Assembly (NCBI RefSeq): GCF_025780055.1
Contig: NZ_JAOXHJ010000001.1
Span: 62,001 to 126,000 of the forward strand
Reading direction: 5' to 3'
DNA from: Ureaplasma zalophigenitalium
GTDB taxonomy: Bacteria > Bacillota_I > Bacilli_A > Mycoplasmatales > Mycoplasmoidaceae
Length of the DNA: 64,000 bases
The notes under the pieces were generated by a model. The model ran no database searches, was not told the origin of the DNA, and was given only the letters and a program-made list of their open reading frames with translations. Numbering within the stretch: the stretch's first letter is position 1; every line of letters starts with the position of its first letter. Made by a program: the position numbers and the translations under genes. This document shows, piece by piece, positions 49,352-59,616 of the stretch.

Positions 49352-51703
49352 ATGATAAATAATGAAATAAAAGAAAAAAAAGTTTTAAAAAAACTTGAAA
49401 AAAATAAAAAAGTTTCTTTAATTGGGTTCGTTTTATTAACGGCGAGTGCAATTGTTGCTTTTTATACGTTTCCAAGTTTATCAACAGCAGGTTGAATTGC
49501 AATTATTTTTGCATTTATAACAGCCTTTTGTTGATTCATACCCATCGGTATGGCCGCTGCCGAAATGGCAACCATTAAAGGTTGAACCCATGGAGGATTG
49601 TTCACCTGGGTAAGAAATTTAATTGGTCCACGAGCAGGATTTTTAGTTACATGATTACAATTTCAAGTAGCTTTTGGTTTTGTGGCCATGGTCCTATTTA
49701 TCCTATCATCTTTTTCATTCGGTTTTGCCGGAGGTGCGGGATATAATTACTTTAATACCCTAAAATTAGGGACAACATTAAATCAAGCAAGTAGCATCAA
49801 TTTGTCTAAAACATTTAATAGTGGATCAGCATATGGTATTGCAATTGCTGTTTTATTTGTGTTGATTATGCTTTCTTTATGAGGGCAAAAACGTGTCCAC
49901 CAAATGGGTCAAATCGCTTTGGTAATAGGTATTTTATTACCATTCGCAATTGTGCTAGGTTTTTCATTCTATACAATTGCTAATCTAGAAGATCCTTTGT
50001 ATTACATTGGTAAATCGTTTTTAAAAGAAGGGCACTTATCACCTAATGTAACAGGTTCATCTTACGAGTTGAATAAAACATTTATGTCTTCAACTGTAAT
50101 GGCATCGTTCATGGCTTTTAGTTTTAGTTTACATGGTGTGGAAGTTTCAGCGATTGCTTCAAACCGTATGAACAACCCTTCTAAACAATATCCGCGTGCA
50201 ATGGCAATTGTGGTAGCAATTGCTCTAATCTGCATCGTTATTGGATCTATTATGATTTCAATGACTGTACCAACTTCTACATTATCTTTCAACGGTGGAT
50301 TAGTACAAACAATTATGTTTAACTTGTCGGTTGGAGGAGTAGATGTAAAACTACCAAACGAAACAAACCCGACTCACTTCACAACTTTAGCACATGCTTA
50401 TGAAGTTGTTGAAAGAGATTATGGTACTGCTGCTGCCAACCAAGTAATGTACCAATATATTTACCACGAATCACTAAATAATGTTTTAACTAATTCAGAT
50501 TCACAGGCTGCAGCAGGATTGCTAGTTAAATCTACTGAATTAACAGATCCAATCGCAAATCCAAGTCAATTCATCCAAGTTATTGATCGACCAATTGATC
50601 ATACAGCAATGCGTGGTTTCCAAGCGATTTCTTTCTTCACTGGAATTGGGGTATTGATTGAAGTTTCTGTTTGAATGAGTAATTTATCTACAGGTTTAAA
50701 CTATGCAATGCGTCAGGCTCATTTTCCAAAATGATCAACATACCAAATTAAAAATGGTTCAGCGTTAACTTTAAGCTTCCTATGATTTATTTTATTGTCA
50801 GGAATTTTTGCAGTTTACATGTTTGGTTACAATTCATTATTAGGATATGAAGGTAAAACCATTACTGACATTCTAGCTAACGAAGGGGTTAATGCTGATG
50901 GTGAAAAACTAAACTTATCATCTGCACAACTAGATAATATTAAAGATCAATTCCGTGCCATTTACCACTATGACCCAAATCATGCCAAAGCAATTATCTA
51001 CCACTTCGACTTTAACCACATTTCTAACGAACAAGTGCAAAAAGTCATGGACAACATTGCTAATCTAACAGGTTATCAACCAGTTGCTTCAGGAATTCCT
51101 GCATCGGTAACCAACATTGGATTTATTTCAAACGTAGTCTCACAAATTTCAATGTACTACATTGGTTATAATATTTTCTTAATCGGATATATTCGTTTCG
51201 TAATCAAAGCAAACTACTTGAAACGTTCTTTCGAAATCAAGCATCGTTGATTGCAAATTCTATTAGCTAGTTTAGCTATTGGTGTTAACTCATTTGCAGT
51301 AGTTGCAACATACTTGCCGGCCGCTCCCGAATTATATCCAGGAGCAACAGCGTACCACCTATTCGTCTCAATCGCTTTACCAATGTTCATTTGTACTTTA
51401 ACATTTGGTTTAATGATGTATTTAATCAATTACATTTGAAACAAGAGACGAGGCGTAAACTTACAAGAAATTCCAAATCTATCGAATGTGGATCAAAACG
51501 TTCTTGATTTAATCAAAAACCCACAATTATATGCTAACGATCCTCGTTTTGCTGACAAACAAGCACGTATCGCATTTATGAAACATAAATACGAACAATA
51601 CTTAACGTTGAAAAATAAAGACGAATTAATACAAGCAAATAAGGAACTAGCTTACCTAAGTCAAGAATTCGAAAGATTATTCCCAATGGAAATTGAAGAA
51701 TAA
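49352..51703 (+). CDS. Amino-acid permease (APC superfamily)
   Basis: Predicted amino-acid transporter or exchanger, 783 residues, long for the family (typically 450-520). The N-terminal membrane domain begins with a Lys-rich stretch, then SLIGFVLLTASAIVAFY. Other landmarks are PIGMAAAEMATI and FSLHGVEVSAIASNRMNNPSKQYPRA, which resemble APC helices 3 and 6 of GadC-like proteins. Two extended polar regions (about residues 320-430 and 490-590) sit between helices. The C-terminal tail of about 80 residues is helical and charged. Seven or more UGA Trp codons. Substrate not identifiable. Confidence 0.85.
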
Positions 51704-51733
51704 TTATTAAGTTTTTATGATATAATAATAAAT

Positions 51734-51866
51734 TGTATAAAGAAAGAAGTGGAGTCGAACTCTGCTCACCTGATTTTCGCAAGTGAAAATGGGTATCATG
51801 CTTTCAGTCTTATTTAGAATTAATAAATACTATTGTTAATTAAAATACCAAGATTTTCTTTATACA
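51734..51866 (+). ncRNA. Structured leader of infC-rpmI-rplT (L20-leader-like)
   Basis: The arms TGTATAAAGAAA (51734-51745) and TTTCTTTATACA (51855-51866) are perfect complements enclosing 109 bases. Inside are GAG-TCGAA-CTC with flanking GTG/CAC, and ATTTTC-GCAAGT-GAAAAT. A -10 element (TATAAT, 51721-51726) lies just upstream. The element ends 26 bases before infC. Position and architecture fit an autoregulatory L20 leader, but I have not confirmed it against a covariance model. Confidence 0.6.
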
Positions 51867-51892
51867 TTGAATAAAAAATAGTAGGAGTTTTA

Positions 51893-52450
51893 ATGAATAA
51901 AGCACCAGAAACAAGAGATCCTCGCACAAGAGATAATCAAAAACAGCCATTAATTAATGAAAATATTCGTTTCCGTCGAATGATGGTCATTGACGAAAAG
52001 GGCAATAATCTTGGCGAAATGGACCGTGATCAAGCATTGCGATTAGCTAGTCAAGCTAACTTAGACTTAGTTTTGATTGCGCGTCGTGAAAACAAACCCG
52101 TAGTAAAAATTTTAGATTATGGCAAATTCCGTTATGAACAAAAACGTAAACAGCGGGAAAATCGTAAAAATCAAACAATTACAAAGGTTAAAGAAATCAA
52201 AATTAAACCCACAATCGGTGATCACGATTTAAATGTTCGAATTGAAAATGCCAAAAAATGATTAGCAGATAAGGATCATGTTAAATTTGTAATCGTTGCA
52301 CGTGGCCGTATGGCCTCGAAAATCGATATCATTAACGAAACATACCAAAAGTTTGCTAATGCTTTAGAGGGTATAGGAAACTTTGTTCAAGCAAATAAAA
52401 AAATTAATGATATGCGTTATGAAACGCTCATTGAACCTCTGAAAAAATAA
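51893..52450 (+). CDS. infC: Translation initiation factor IF-3
   Basis: Keeps ribosomal subunits apart and checks start codons; 185 residues. N-terminal domain begins at LINENIRFRRMMVIDEKGNNLG; the linker has KFRYEQKRKQRENRKNQ and the C-terminal domain starts at VKEIKIKPTIGDHDL. The start codon is ATG with a taggag site, not the rare AUU-type start that infC has in some bacteria. Two UGA Trp codons. First gene of infC-rpmI-rplT. Confidence 0.97.
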
Positions 52451-52465
52451 AAAGGAAAGATAAAC

Positions 52466-52660
52466 ATGGCTAAAATTAAACAAAAAACAAAACGTGCTGT
52501 TGCCAAACGATTTAGTATTACTAAAAACGGCAAACTAAAAAGAAAACACGCATACCGTTCACATTTAGCTTTAGGTCGTTCTACGAAAGCAAAACGTCAA
52601 TTACGTAAAGATACATTAGTACATGCTAGTGATGTTAAACGTTACGTTCAATGCTTATAG
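52466..52660 (+). CDS. rpmI: Ribosomal protein L35
   Basis: Large-subunit protein of 64 residues, normal length. It is very basic, with [16 protein letters not shown] at the N terminus and [21 protein letters not shown] matching the L35 consensus. It sits between infC and rplT. Confidence 0.96.
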   Translation: MAKIKQKTKRAVAKRFSITKNGKLKRKHAYRSHLALGRSTKAKRQLRKDTLVHASDVKRYVQCL

Positions 52661-52675
52661 GATAAGGAGAATTTT

Positions 52676-53044
52676 ATGAGAGTAAAAGGTGGAAGTGTTA
52701 CACGTCAAAGACGTAAAGGTTGATTAAAGAAAGCTGAAGGTTCTTGAGGAACTCGTCATACATCTTTTAAAACCGCTAAACAAACAGTGATTCGTGCGAG
52801 TCAATATGCTTATAGAGATCGACGAAATAAAAAGCGTGATTTTAGAAAATTATGAATTTCAAGAATCAACGCTGCAGTTCGCGCACTTGGATTTACTTAT
52901 TCAGCATTTATGAACGCATTGGTAAAAAATAATGTAATTTCAAAAACTGACAATGCTGGATTAAATAGAAAAATGCTTTCTGAATTAGCAATTAATAACC
53001 ATGAAGCATTTGCTAACTTAGTTAATCAAGTAATGAATAAATAA
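52676..53044 (+). CDS. rplT: Ribosomal protein L20
   Basis: Large-subunit assembly protein, 122 residues; in other bacteria it represses its own operon by binding the infC leader. Starts [22 protein letters not shown] and has [21 protein letters not shown] Trp codons at conserved Trp positions hide it under the standard code. A terminator follows. Confidence 0.96.
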
Positions 53045-53057
53045 TTAATTATTAAAC

Positions 53058-53088
53058 AAAAAAAGATTGTTCTGCAACAATCTTTTTT
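53058..53088 (+). terminator. Intrinsic terminator after rplT
   Basis: AAAGATTGTT - CTGC - AACAATCTTT hairpin followed by a T run. Confidence 0.92.
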
Positions 53089-53116
53089 ATTTATATTAAG
53101 AATAAAAAATAAATCC

Positions 53117-53145
53117 TTGCTATTTAAAAAGGTTTTAGATATAAT
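53117..53145 (+). promoter_or_regulatory. Promoter of the S10 ribosomal operon
   Basis: TTGCTA (53117-53122) and TATAAT (53140-53145) with the ideal 17-base spacer, followed by a leader of about 120 bases. Confidence 0.8.
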
Positions 53146-53272
53146 TATAAAGGTTTTGTTATTGTTAAGATTGCTGATACACCGAAATGAGTTGTCACGT
53201 ATCAGGTAACTTATTAATAATCAATTCTATGATTCAATTATCATTATCAAATGTGAAAGGAAGACAACAAGT
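53146..53272 (+). promoter_or_regulatory. S10 operon leader with a hairpin
   Basis: The leader contains a perfect 7-bp stem CTGATAC (53174-53180)/GTATCAG (53199-53205) with an 18-base loop, and AAG/CTT pairing further out. In other bacteria the S10 leader is regulated by L4. No such control can be proven here. It ends in a gaaaggaag ribosome site for rpsJ. Confidence 0.5.
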
Positions 53273-53605
53273 ATGAGTCAAGAATTAAACAAGAAAACGA
53301 ACGTTAAAAAAGAATGACGTATTCGTTTACAATCTTATGATCATAGACTATTAGATGAAACTGTTAAAAAGATCATCGAAATAGCTTCTAAGAAATCAAA
53401 GGTAAGAGGACCTATTCCATTACCTACAAAAAAGGAAATTTTTACAATCCTTCGTTCACCACACGTTAATAAGCCAAGTCGTGAACAATTCGAAAGAAGA
53501 ACACACAAACGTTTATTGATTATTGAAAGTCAAGATGCGAGTACAGGTGCTGAATTAAAACGTCTTAGCATCCCATTCGGTGTTGACGTCAAGATTAAAC
53601 TTTAA
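53273..53605 (+). CDS. rpsJ: Ribosomal protein S10
   Basis: Small-subunit protein, 110 residues, with about eight extra N-terminal residues. [40 protein letters not shown] and [15 protein letters not shown] are the S10 consensus. One UGA Trp near the N terminus. First gene of the S10-spc cluster. Confidence 0.97.
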
Positions 53606-53624
53606 TATTATTTGGAGGCTATAA

Positions 53625-54317
53625 ATGAAATCATTATTAGGAACAAAAGTGGGTATGACTCAAGTGTTCAGCGAAGACGGTCAAGCATTTGCTGCGACGG
53701 TTGTTTACGTTGAACCAAACGAAGTTTTAGCTGTTCGTACAAAAGCAAACGATGGCTATGACGCAGTTCAAGTGGGATACCACACTGTAAAAGAAAAAGC
53801 TTTAAATAAACCTCAATTAGGTTTATTTAACAAATTAAATGTTGAACCAAAAAGATATGTTAAAGAATTACGTGATGTGGCTGGAAATGTAGGCGACAAA
53901 CTAGATGTTAACACTTTTGCTGCTAACGAATTAGTAAATGTACAAGCAATTACAAAAGGTCATGGATTCACGGGACCAATTAAACGACATAACTATAGTA
54001 TGGGACCTATGGGTCATGGTGCTGGATATCCACACCGTTACGTTGGTTCGATTGCATGTGGTCGTGGGGGTTCACAAGCACAACGTGTATTTAAGGGTAC
54101 AAAATTACCTGGACATTATGGTCATGAATTAGTAACAATTAAAAATTTATTAGTTTTAGATGTTCGTCCTGAGGAAAATTTAATTTTAATTAAAGGAGCA
54201 ATTCCAGGACCCAAAGGTTCATTAATTACAATTAAGTCAGGTACTAAAGAAAACAAAGCAAGCCCAATTGCTATTGTAAATTATTCAAAAACAAATCAAA
54301 CACAAGCAGAAAAATAG
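53625..54317 (+). CDS. rplC: Ribosomal protein L3
   Basis: Large-subunit protein near the peptidyl-transferase centre, 230 residues. LLGTKVGMTQVFSEDG at the start; KGHGFTGPIKRHNY and PGHYGHELVTIKNL are conserved, including the loop with the Gln that is methylated in some bacteria. Normal length with a short C-terminal extension. Confidence 0.97.
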   Translation: MKSLLGTKVGMTQVFSEDGQAFAATVVYVEPNEVLAVRTKANDGYDAVQVGYHTVKEKALNKPQLGLFNKLNVEPKRYVKELRDVAGNVGDKLDVNTFAANELVNVQAITKGHGFTGPIKRHNYSMGPMGHGAGYPHRYVGSIACGRGGSQAQRVFKGTKLPGHYGHELVTIKNLLVLDVRPEENLILIKGAIPGPKGSLITIKSGTKENKASPIAIVNYSKTNQTQAEK

Positions 54318-54327
54318 GAGTTAAAAG

Positions 54328-54948
54328 ATGAATAAGATTAAATTACTGTCTGTCGATGGGTCATTATTAGATGCTAACTTTGAAGTAACTGCTGATCTAT
54401 TTGTTGAAGAAGTTCACAAACAGGCGATGTTTGACGTTGTTCTAAGCGAAAACGCAGCAGAACGTCAAGGGACGCACTCGACATTAACTAAAGGTGAAGT
54501 ACGGGGTGGTGGTAAAAAACCATGACGTCAAAAACACACCGGCAAGGCTCGTACAGGGTCGACACGTAACCCACATTGAACAGGTGGGGGTGTTGTCTTT
54601 GGACCTAAACCGAACCGTAATTATGCTAAGAAAGTAAATCAAAAAGTACGTTTGTTAGCATTCAAATCAGCATTAACTATTAAATTGAACAACCAAGCTT
54701 TATATGCATTAGATGCGAACGCTGCTTTAGAAGTTCCATCAACAAAGAAAATGGTTGAATTCATTAATACAGCAAATTTCCAAAATCAAAAAGTTTTAAT
54801 AGCTTTAAATGATAAAAATGAAAATATTGCTAAATCAAGTGCAAACTTACAAAAAGTTATTGCTAAAAAATGAAATCAAGTATCTGTGCGCGATGTGATG
54901 CATGCCAATGTTGTCGTTGTTGCACAAGATATGTTAGCTAAGAAATAA
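54328..54948 (+). CDS. rplD: Ribosomal protein L4
   Basis: Large-subunit exit-tunnel protein, 206 residues. [21 protein letters not shown] then RQKHTGKARTGSTRNPHW form the tunnel loop; two Trp are UGA. It is a known autoregulator of the S10 operon in other bacteria. Ten bases after rplC. Confidence 0.96.
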
Positions 54949-54969
54949 TAAAAGTTGGAGGGATAAAAT

Positions 54970-55377
54970 ATGGATATTACAACAATCATCTTACAGCCAT
55001 ATCGAACTGAAAAATCTGAAATGTTAAAATTATCAGAAAAAGAAACTTTAACTTTTTTAGTTGATAAACGTGCTAACAAATTCCAAATTCGTGAAGCGTT
55101 TGAAGCGATCTTCCGTCAAAAACCTGAATCAATTCATACAATTAACCGTGATTCAGTTAAGACAAGAACTGCTTCTCGTAATCCAGGATTTACAAAAGCG
55201 AAAAAAATCGCTTACATTACTTTACCAAAAGGTGTAAAGATTGCAATTTCTAACGAACAAGCTGAAGCTATGAAAAATAATGAAGCTGTCGTAGAAAAAC
55301 CAACAGTAGAAACAGTTGAATCTACAGCTGTAAAAACTGTAAAAGAAAGTGGCAAAAAAGCTGCAGCAAAAAAATAA
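54970..55377 (+). CDS. rplW: Ribosomal protein L23 with C-terminal extension
   Basis: Large-subunit protein at the tunnel exit, 135 residues against about 95-100 usually. The conserved core has IILQPYRTEKSEML, TFLVDKRANKFQIREAFEAIF and TRTASRNPGFTKAKKIAYITLPKG. The last 40 residues form a Glu/Val/Lys/Ala-rich tail ending KKAAAKK. Confidence 0.95.
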   Translation: MDITTIILQPYRTEKSEMLKLSEKETLTFLVDKRANKFQIREAFEAIFRQKPESIHTINRDSVKTRTASRNPGFTKAKKIAYITLPKGVKIAISNEQAEAMKNNEAVVEKPTVETVESTAVKTVKESGKKAAAKK

Positions 55378-55421
55378 TATAACAGTCGAAAAGCAAATAC
55401 TTAAATAAGGAGCAAGCAATT

Positions 55422-56261
55422 ATGGCAGTTAAGCGTATTAAAAATCGCTCAAGTGGTAAAAGACAAACCGTTTTAGTTGATTATAAATCTGTTTTAACAA
55501 CTAATAAACCAGAGAAGTCTTTACTAGTTAGTTTAAATTCAAAAGCTGGTCGTAATAATCAAGGCAAGATTACGATTAGACATCACGGTGGAGGTCATAA
55601 ACGTAAATATCGTTTAATTGACTTCAAGCGAGATAAGGACAATATTCCAGCAACTGTGAAATCAATTGAATACGATCCGAACCGTACTTCATTCATTTCA
55701 TTAGTTGTCTATGCAGATGGTGAAAAACGTTATATCATTGCACCAAAAGGAATCAAAGTTGGTGACAAGATTATTTCAGGAAAAGAAAACATTGACATCT
55801 TTATTGGTAATACATTACCTTTAGAATTAATTCCTGAAGGTACAATCGTTCACAACATTGAATTATATCCTTTAGGGGGAGGGCAAGTAGCTCGTAGTGC
55901 TGGTGCTGGTGCACAAATCTTAGGGTTTGATGAAACAAACAAATTTGTGTTAGTTAAATTAAACTCAAACGAAGTACGTAAATTCCCTAAAACATGTCGT
56001 GCAACAATAGGTTCAGTTTCAAATGATGAACATAACCTGGAAAATTTAGGAAAAGCTGGTCGTTCACGTCACTTAGGTATTAGACCAACAGTTCGTGGTT
56101 CAGCTATGAACCCTAACGATCACCCGCATGGTGGGGGGGAAGGACGTTCTCCAATTGGGATGGACGCACCTCGTACACCTTGAGGTAAAAGACATATGGG
56201 TGTGAAAACTCGTAATAATAAAAAAGCTTCTACGAACTTGATTGTTCGTCGTCGTAAATAA
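55422..56261 (+). CDS. rplB: Ribosomal protein L2
   Basis: Large-subunit protein, 279 residues, normal length. [19 protein letters not shown] and the C-terminal [19 protein letters not shown], which contains the conserved His, are present. The C-terminal part after a UGA Trp (TPWGKRHMG) completes the protein to RRRK. Confidence 0.97.
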
Positions 56262-56282
56262 TAGTAGAAAGGAACAAACAGG

Positions 56283-56549
56283 ATGTCTAGAAGTGCAAAA
56301 AAAGGTGCTTACGCTGAACCTAGTTTATTAGCAAAAGTACAAAAAGCAAATGCTACAGAATCAAAAAAACCAATTAAAACTTGATCACGTCGTAGTCAAA
56401 TTTTCCCAGAATTCGTTGGTTTAACTTTCGAAGTACACAACGGAAAAGCTTTTATTAAAGTTTATGTAACTGAAGATATGATTGGACATAAACTGGGAGA
56501 ATTTGCTCCAACTCGTAATTTCAAAAACCATACTGAAGCTAAACGTTAA
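56283..56549 (+). CDS. rpsS: Ribosomal protein S19
   Basis: Small-subunit head protein, 88 residues. [18 protein letters not shown] at the start, [22 protein letters not shown] with Trp from UGA, and [16 protein letters not shown] near the end match the family. Confidence 0.96.
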
Positions 56550-56569
56550 GCAAGAAAGGATACTAATAT

Positions 56570-57502
56570 ATGACTACTCAAGTAAAACAAAATAATATTC
56601 GTATTTCTGCTCGTAAAGCGAAATTGGTAATTGATTTAATTCGTAATAAACCAGTTAACGAAGCGTTACGAATTTTAAATAATACAAACAAGAAGTTTGC
56701 CCCTATCGTAGCTAAATTATTAAAATCAGCTATTGCTAATGTGGAGCACAATTCAAAAGATATGGATCCAACGCAACTTTATGTTTACAAAATCGTTGCT
56801 AACCAAGGACCAACACTAAAACGTATGCTACCTCGTGCGAAAGGTGCAGCAGACCGTATTAAAAAACGCACAACTCATTTAGTGATTACATTATCAGACG
56901 ATAAAAATGAAAAAATCACTGAACAACAAGCAATTAAAGAACGTTTAGCGAAACGTAAACAAAATAAAACAGAAACAGCAAGTAAATTGGCACAAGAACC
57001 TACAAAAGTGGTTACTGTTGACGAACAAGAATTAGCAAAACGTGAACAACAAGTGTTAAAAGTTGTTGAACCAACAGAAGTTAGTGCAGCAGATAAAGCT
57101 AAAGGTATTGAAGCGCCAGTTGTTGAAACAGAAAACATTATTATTTCAATGACAAAGAAAAACGCTCTAGCTTTATTTGAAAACCCAGAAAAAAATGTTG
57201 TTTTCTATAAAGTGACACCAACTAACCCAGTTAAACGTGTGATAGTTTATGCAGTGGCACCAGAAAAAAAAGTGTTAGGTGAATTCGATTTAGAAACAAT
57301 CGATATCGGAGCACCTTCAACAATTTGAAGAAAATACAACAAACAATCTGTTTTAGTTAAAAAAGAATTTGATACTTATTTTGTTGAAAGCAAAAAAGCA
57401 CATGCTATGATTGCGTCTCGTACATTTAAATATCGTACGCCGAAAAAATTATCAGATTACAACATGAAAAAGGGTCCTAGCGGATTCCAATATTTAAAAT
57501 AA
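56570..57502 (+). CDS. rplV: Ribosomal protein L22 fused to an ASCH-like C-terminal domain
   Basis: Large-subunit exit-tunnel protein. Residues 1 to about 112 are standard L22: RISARKAKLVIDLIRNKPVNEA, LLKSAIANVEHN, and the tunnel loop ending PRAKGAADRIKKRTTHLVI. A charged linker (about 113-189, Lys/Glu/Gln-rich) leads to a compact domain (about 190-310). In order it shows ISMTKKNALALF, PVKRVIVYAVAPEKKVLGEF, STIWRKY, FDTYFVESKKAHAMIA, and a C-terminal PKKLSDY with GPSGFQYL. These follow the ASCH domain pattern by eye. The GxKxxExR ligand motif is degenerate. Total 310 residues against about 110-180 in other bacteria. One UGA Trp. Confidence 0.92.
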
Positions 57503-57522
57503 TATAAAGGAGAAAATTATTC

Positions 57523-58299
57523 ATGGGTCAAAAAGTCAATCCAAATGGTTTAAGATTTGGTGTTAATAAACAATGATTATCTCGTTGAGTGCCGATTGAT
57601 GAAGCGCAAATGGGACAATGATTAATTGAAGATGATAAGATTCGTACTTATATTACTTCAAAATATAAAAACGCAGTAATTGATCATATCGAAATCGAAC
57701 GTGATCAACAACGTGTTCATGTTTATGTCTATGCTGTTCAGGTCGGGTTATTAATTGGTACAGAAGCTAGTGAAAAGAAACTAATTGAATTAGCAATTAA
57801 CAAAATCGTAGGCCGTAAAAAAATTGTTTCATTAAAAGTTATCGAAGTACAAACTCCAGAATTACAGGCTGCGATTGTAGCTCGTGAAATTGCGGATGCT
57901 ATTGAAAATCGTGTGTCATTCAGAATTGCACAAAAATTAGCAATTAAGAAAGTTTTAAAAGCGGGCGCTAAAGGGATTAAAACCAAAGTATCAGGTCGTT
58001 TAGGTGGAGTGGAAATGGCGCGTGTGGAAGGTTATAACCACGGATTATTAACTCTACATACATTACGTGCTGACATTGATTATGCTTTAGCAGAAGCTCA
58101 TACAACTTATGGTATTATTGGTGTTAAAGTATGAATTAACCGAGGCGAGTTATTTACTGATCGTTTAGTTAACAATGTAGAACACGCTGCTAAATTGAAT
58201 AATAATAAACAATCAAAACCTCGTCGTAATTTCAAACCACGTAATAATAACGAATCAAAACCTCGTGGATCACATAAAAAAGAAAGCCCAAGTGCTTAA
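57523..58299 (+). CDS. rpsC: Ribosomal protein S3
   Basis: Small-subunit protein at the mRNA entry, 258 residues. [21 protein letters not shown] at the start; KH domain region around GRKKIVSLKVIEV, and RLGGVEMARVEGYNHGLLTLHTLRADIDY in the C domain. A basic tail rich in Asn/Arg/Lys extends past the core. Several UGA Trp codons. Confidence 0.97.
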
Positions 58300-58316
58300 A
58301 AGGAGATTATTAAATT

Positions 58317-58736
58317 ATGTTACAACCAAAAAGAACAAAATTTCGTAAACCCCACAAAGTAAGTTACGAGGGTAAAGCTAAAGGAAACAAAAAAGTAGAT
58401 TTTGGTGAATACGGATTAATGGCTTTAAGTGGAGCTTGAATTGATGCACGTCAAATCGAAGCTGCTCGTATTGCCATTTCAAAACGTTTACAAAAAACAG
58501 GGAAAATGTGAATTCGCATCTTCCCCCACATGTCATTAACTAAAAAACCGTTAGAAGTGCGTATGGGTTCTGGAAAAGGTTCGCCTGAAAAATGAGTAGC
58601 AGTTGTAAAACAAGGAACAGTAATGTTTGAAGTAGCAAATATTCCGGTCCCGTTAATGCGTGAAGCGTTAAGAGCAGCTGGTAATAAACTACCAATTAAA
58701 GTAAAAATTGTTAAAAAGGAGTTAAGTCATGAGTAG
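58317..58736 (+). CDS. rplP: Ribosomal protein L16
   Basis: Large-subunit protein, 139 residues. [18 protein letters not shown] at the start, [24 protein letters not shown] in the middle and [18 protein letters not shown] near the end. UGA Trp codons at conserved sites. The gene overlaps rpmC by 8 bases. Confidence 0.96.
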
Positions 58737-58968
58737 TGTTGCAAAAGATTTAGCCAAAAAAACATCAGCAGAATTGCAAAAAATCGTAACTGATTTAAAA
58801 GCTCGTTTATTAGAGTTGCGTTTCGCTGCTGCTAATGGTGAAAACGAAAAAACGCATAACGTTAAAGAGATTCGTCGTACGATCGCTCGTGCTTTGACAA
58901 TTTTAACGGAACGTGAAATGACATTAGAACTTCAAGATCAAGGAGTGTTAACTGATGGTAAGAAATAG
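58729..58968 (+). CDS. rpmC: Ribosomal protein L29
   Basis: Large-subunit protein at the tunnel exit, 79 residues. [32 protein letters not shown] is the L29 consensus. A short C-terminal extension is present. Overlaps rplP by 8 and rpsQ by 14 bases. Confidence 0.95.
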   Translation: MSSVAKDLAKKTSAELQKIVTDLKARLLELRFAAANGENEKTHNVKEIRRTIARALTILTEREMTLELQDQGVLTDGKK

Positions 58969-59212
58969 TCATCGTAAAGTTTTAGAAGGTGTTGTAACAT
59001 CTGATAAAATGCAAAAAACTGTAACAGTAAGTGTCGAGTCAAAAAGCTTACACCCAATTTATAAGAAATTAGTAATTTCACACAAAAAATACCATGCTCA
59101 TAACGAAAATGATGATGCAAAAATGGGAGACCGTGTACAAATTACTGAAACTCGTAAATTGAGTGCGACAAAAAACTGAAGAGTTAGCAAAATTCTTGAA
59201 AGAGCGCGTTAG
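58955..59212 (+). CDS. rpsQ: Ribosomal protein S17
   Basis: Small-subunit protein, 85 residues. [23 protein letters not shown] and [27 protein letters not shown] are the typical OB-fold motifs. The final Trp-Arg-Val block is reached through a UGA Trp. A ggagtg site lies before the ATG. Confidence 0.96.
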
Positions 59213-59232
59213 TAATATAGGAGGTTATAGTT

Positions 59233-59601
59233 ATGATTCAACATATGTCAAGATTAGAAGTTGCTGATAATACTGGCGCAAAAGTTCTTGGTGTCATCAA
59301 AGTATTAGGCGGCTCTAAACGTCGTTATGCATCAGTTGGTGACATTATCATTGGTTCTATTAAAAAAGCAGCTCCAGGTGGAATTGTTTCTAAAGGACAA
59401 ATGGTTAAAGCAACAATTGTGCGAACGAAAAAAGCAATTCGTCGTCCAAATGGCGCATGATTAAAATTTGATGAAAATGCATGCGTGATTATTAAAGATG
59501 ATAAAACGCCACGTGGTTCACGGATCTTTGGACCAGTAGCAAGAGAAGTTCGGGACGCGGGTTTTGTAAAAATTGCTTCACTTGCTCCAGAAGTTTTATA
59601 G
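59233..59601 (+). CDS. rplN: Ribosomal protein L14
   Basis: Large-subunit protein, 122 residues, exactly the usual length. [28 protein letters not shown] and [14 protein letters not shown] are the conserved blocks. One UGA Trp in the middle. Confidence 0.97.
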
Positions 59602-59616
59602 AAAGGAGATACTTAC

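Noticed and set aside
51734-51866. A tRNA-like or tmRNA-like element in the infC leader, because the reverse strand contains GAGTTCGACTCC
   Set aside because: The flanks do not form a T arm of normal size, there is no anticodon arm or CCA, and the long perfect stem explains the region better.
56875-57138. Open frame on the minus strand across the linker of L22
   Set aside because: It is a shadow of a Lys/Glu-rich coding stretch, with no ribosome site and no recognisable protein.
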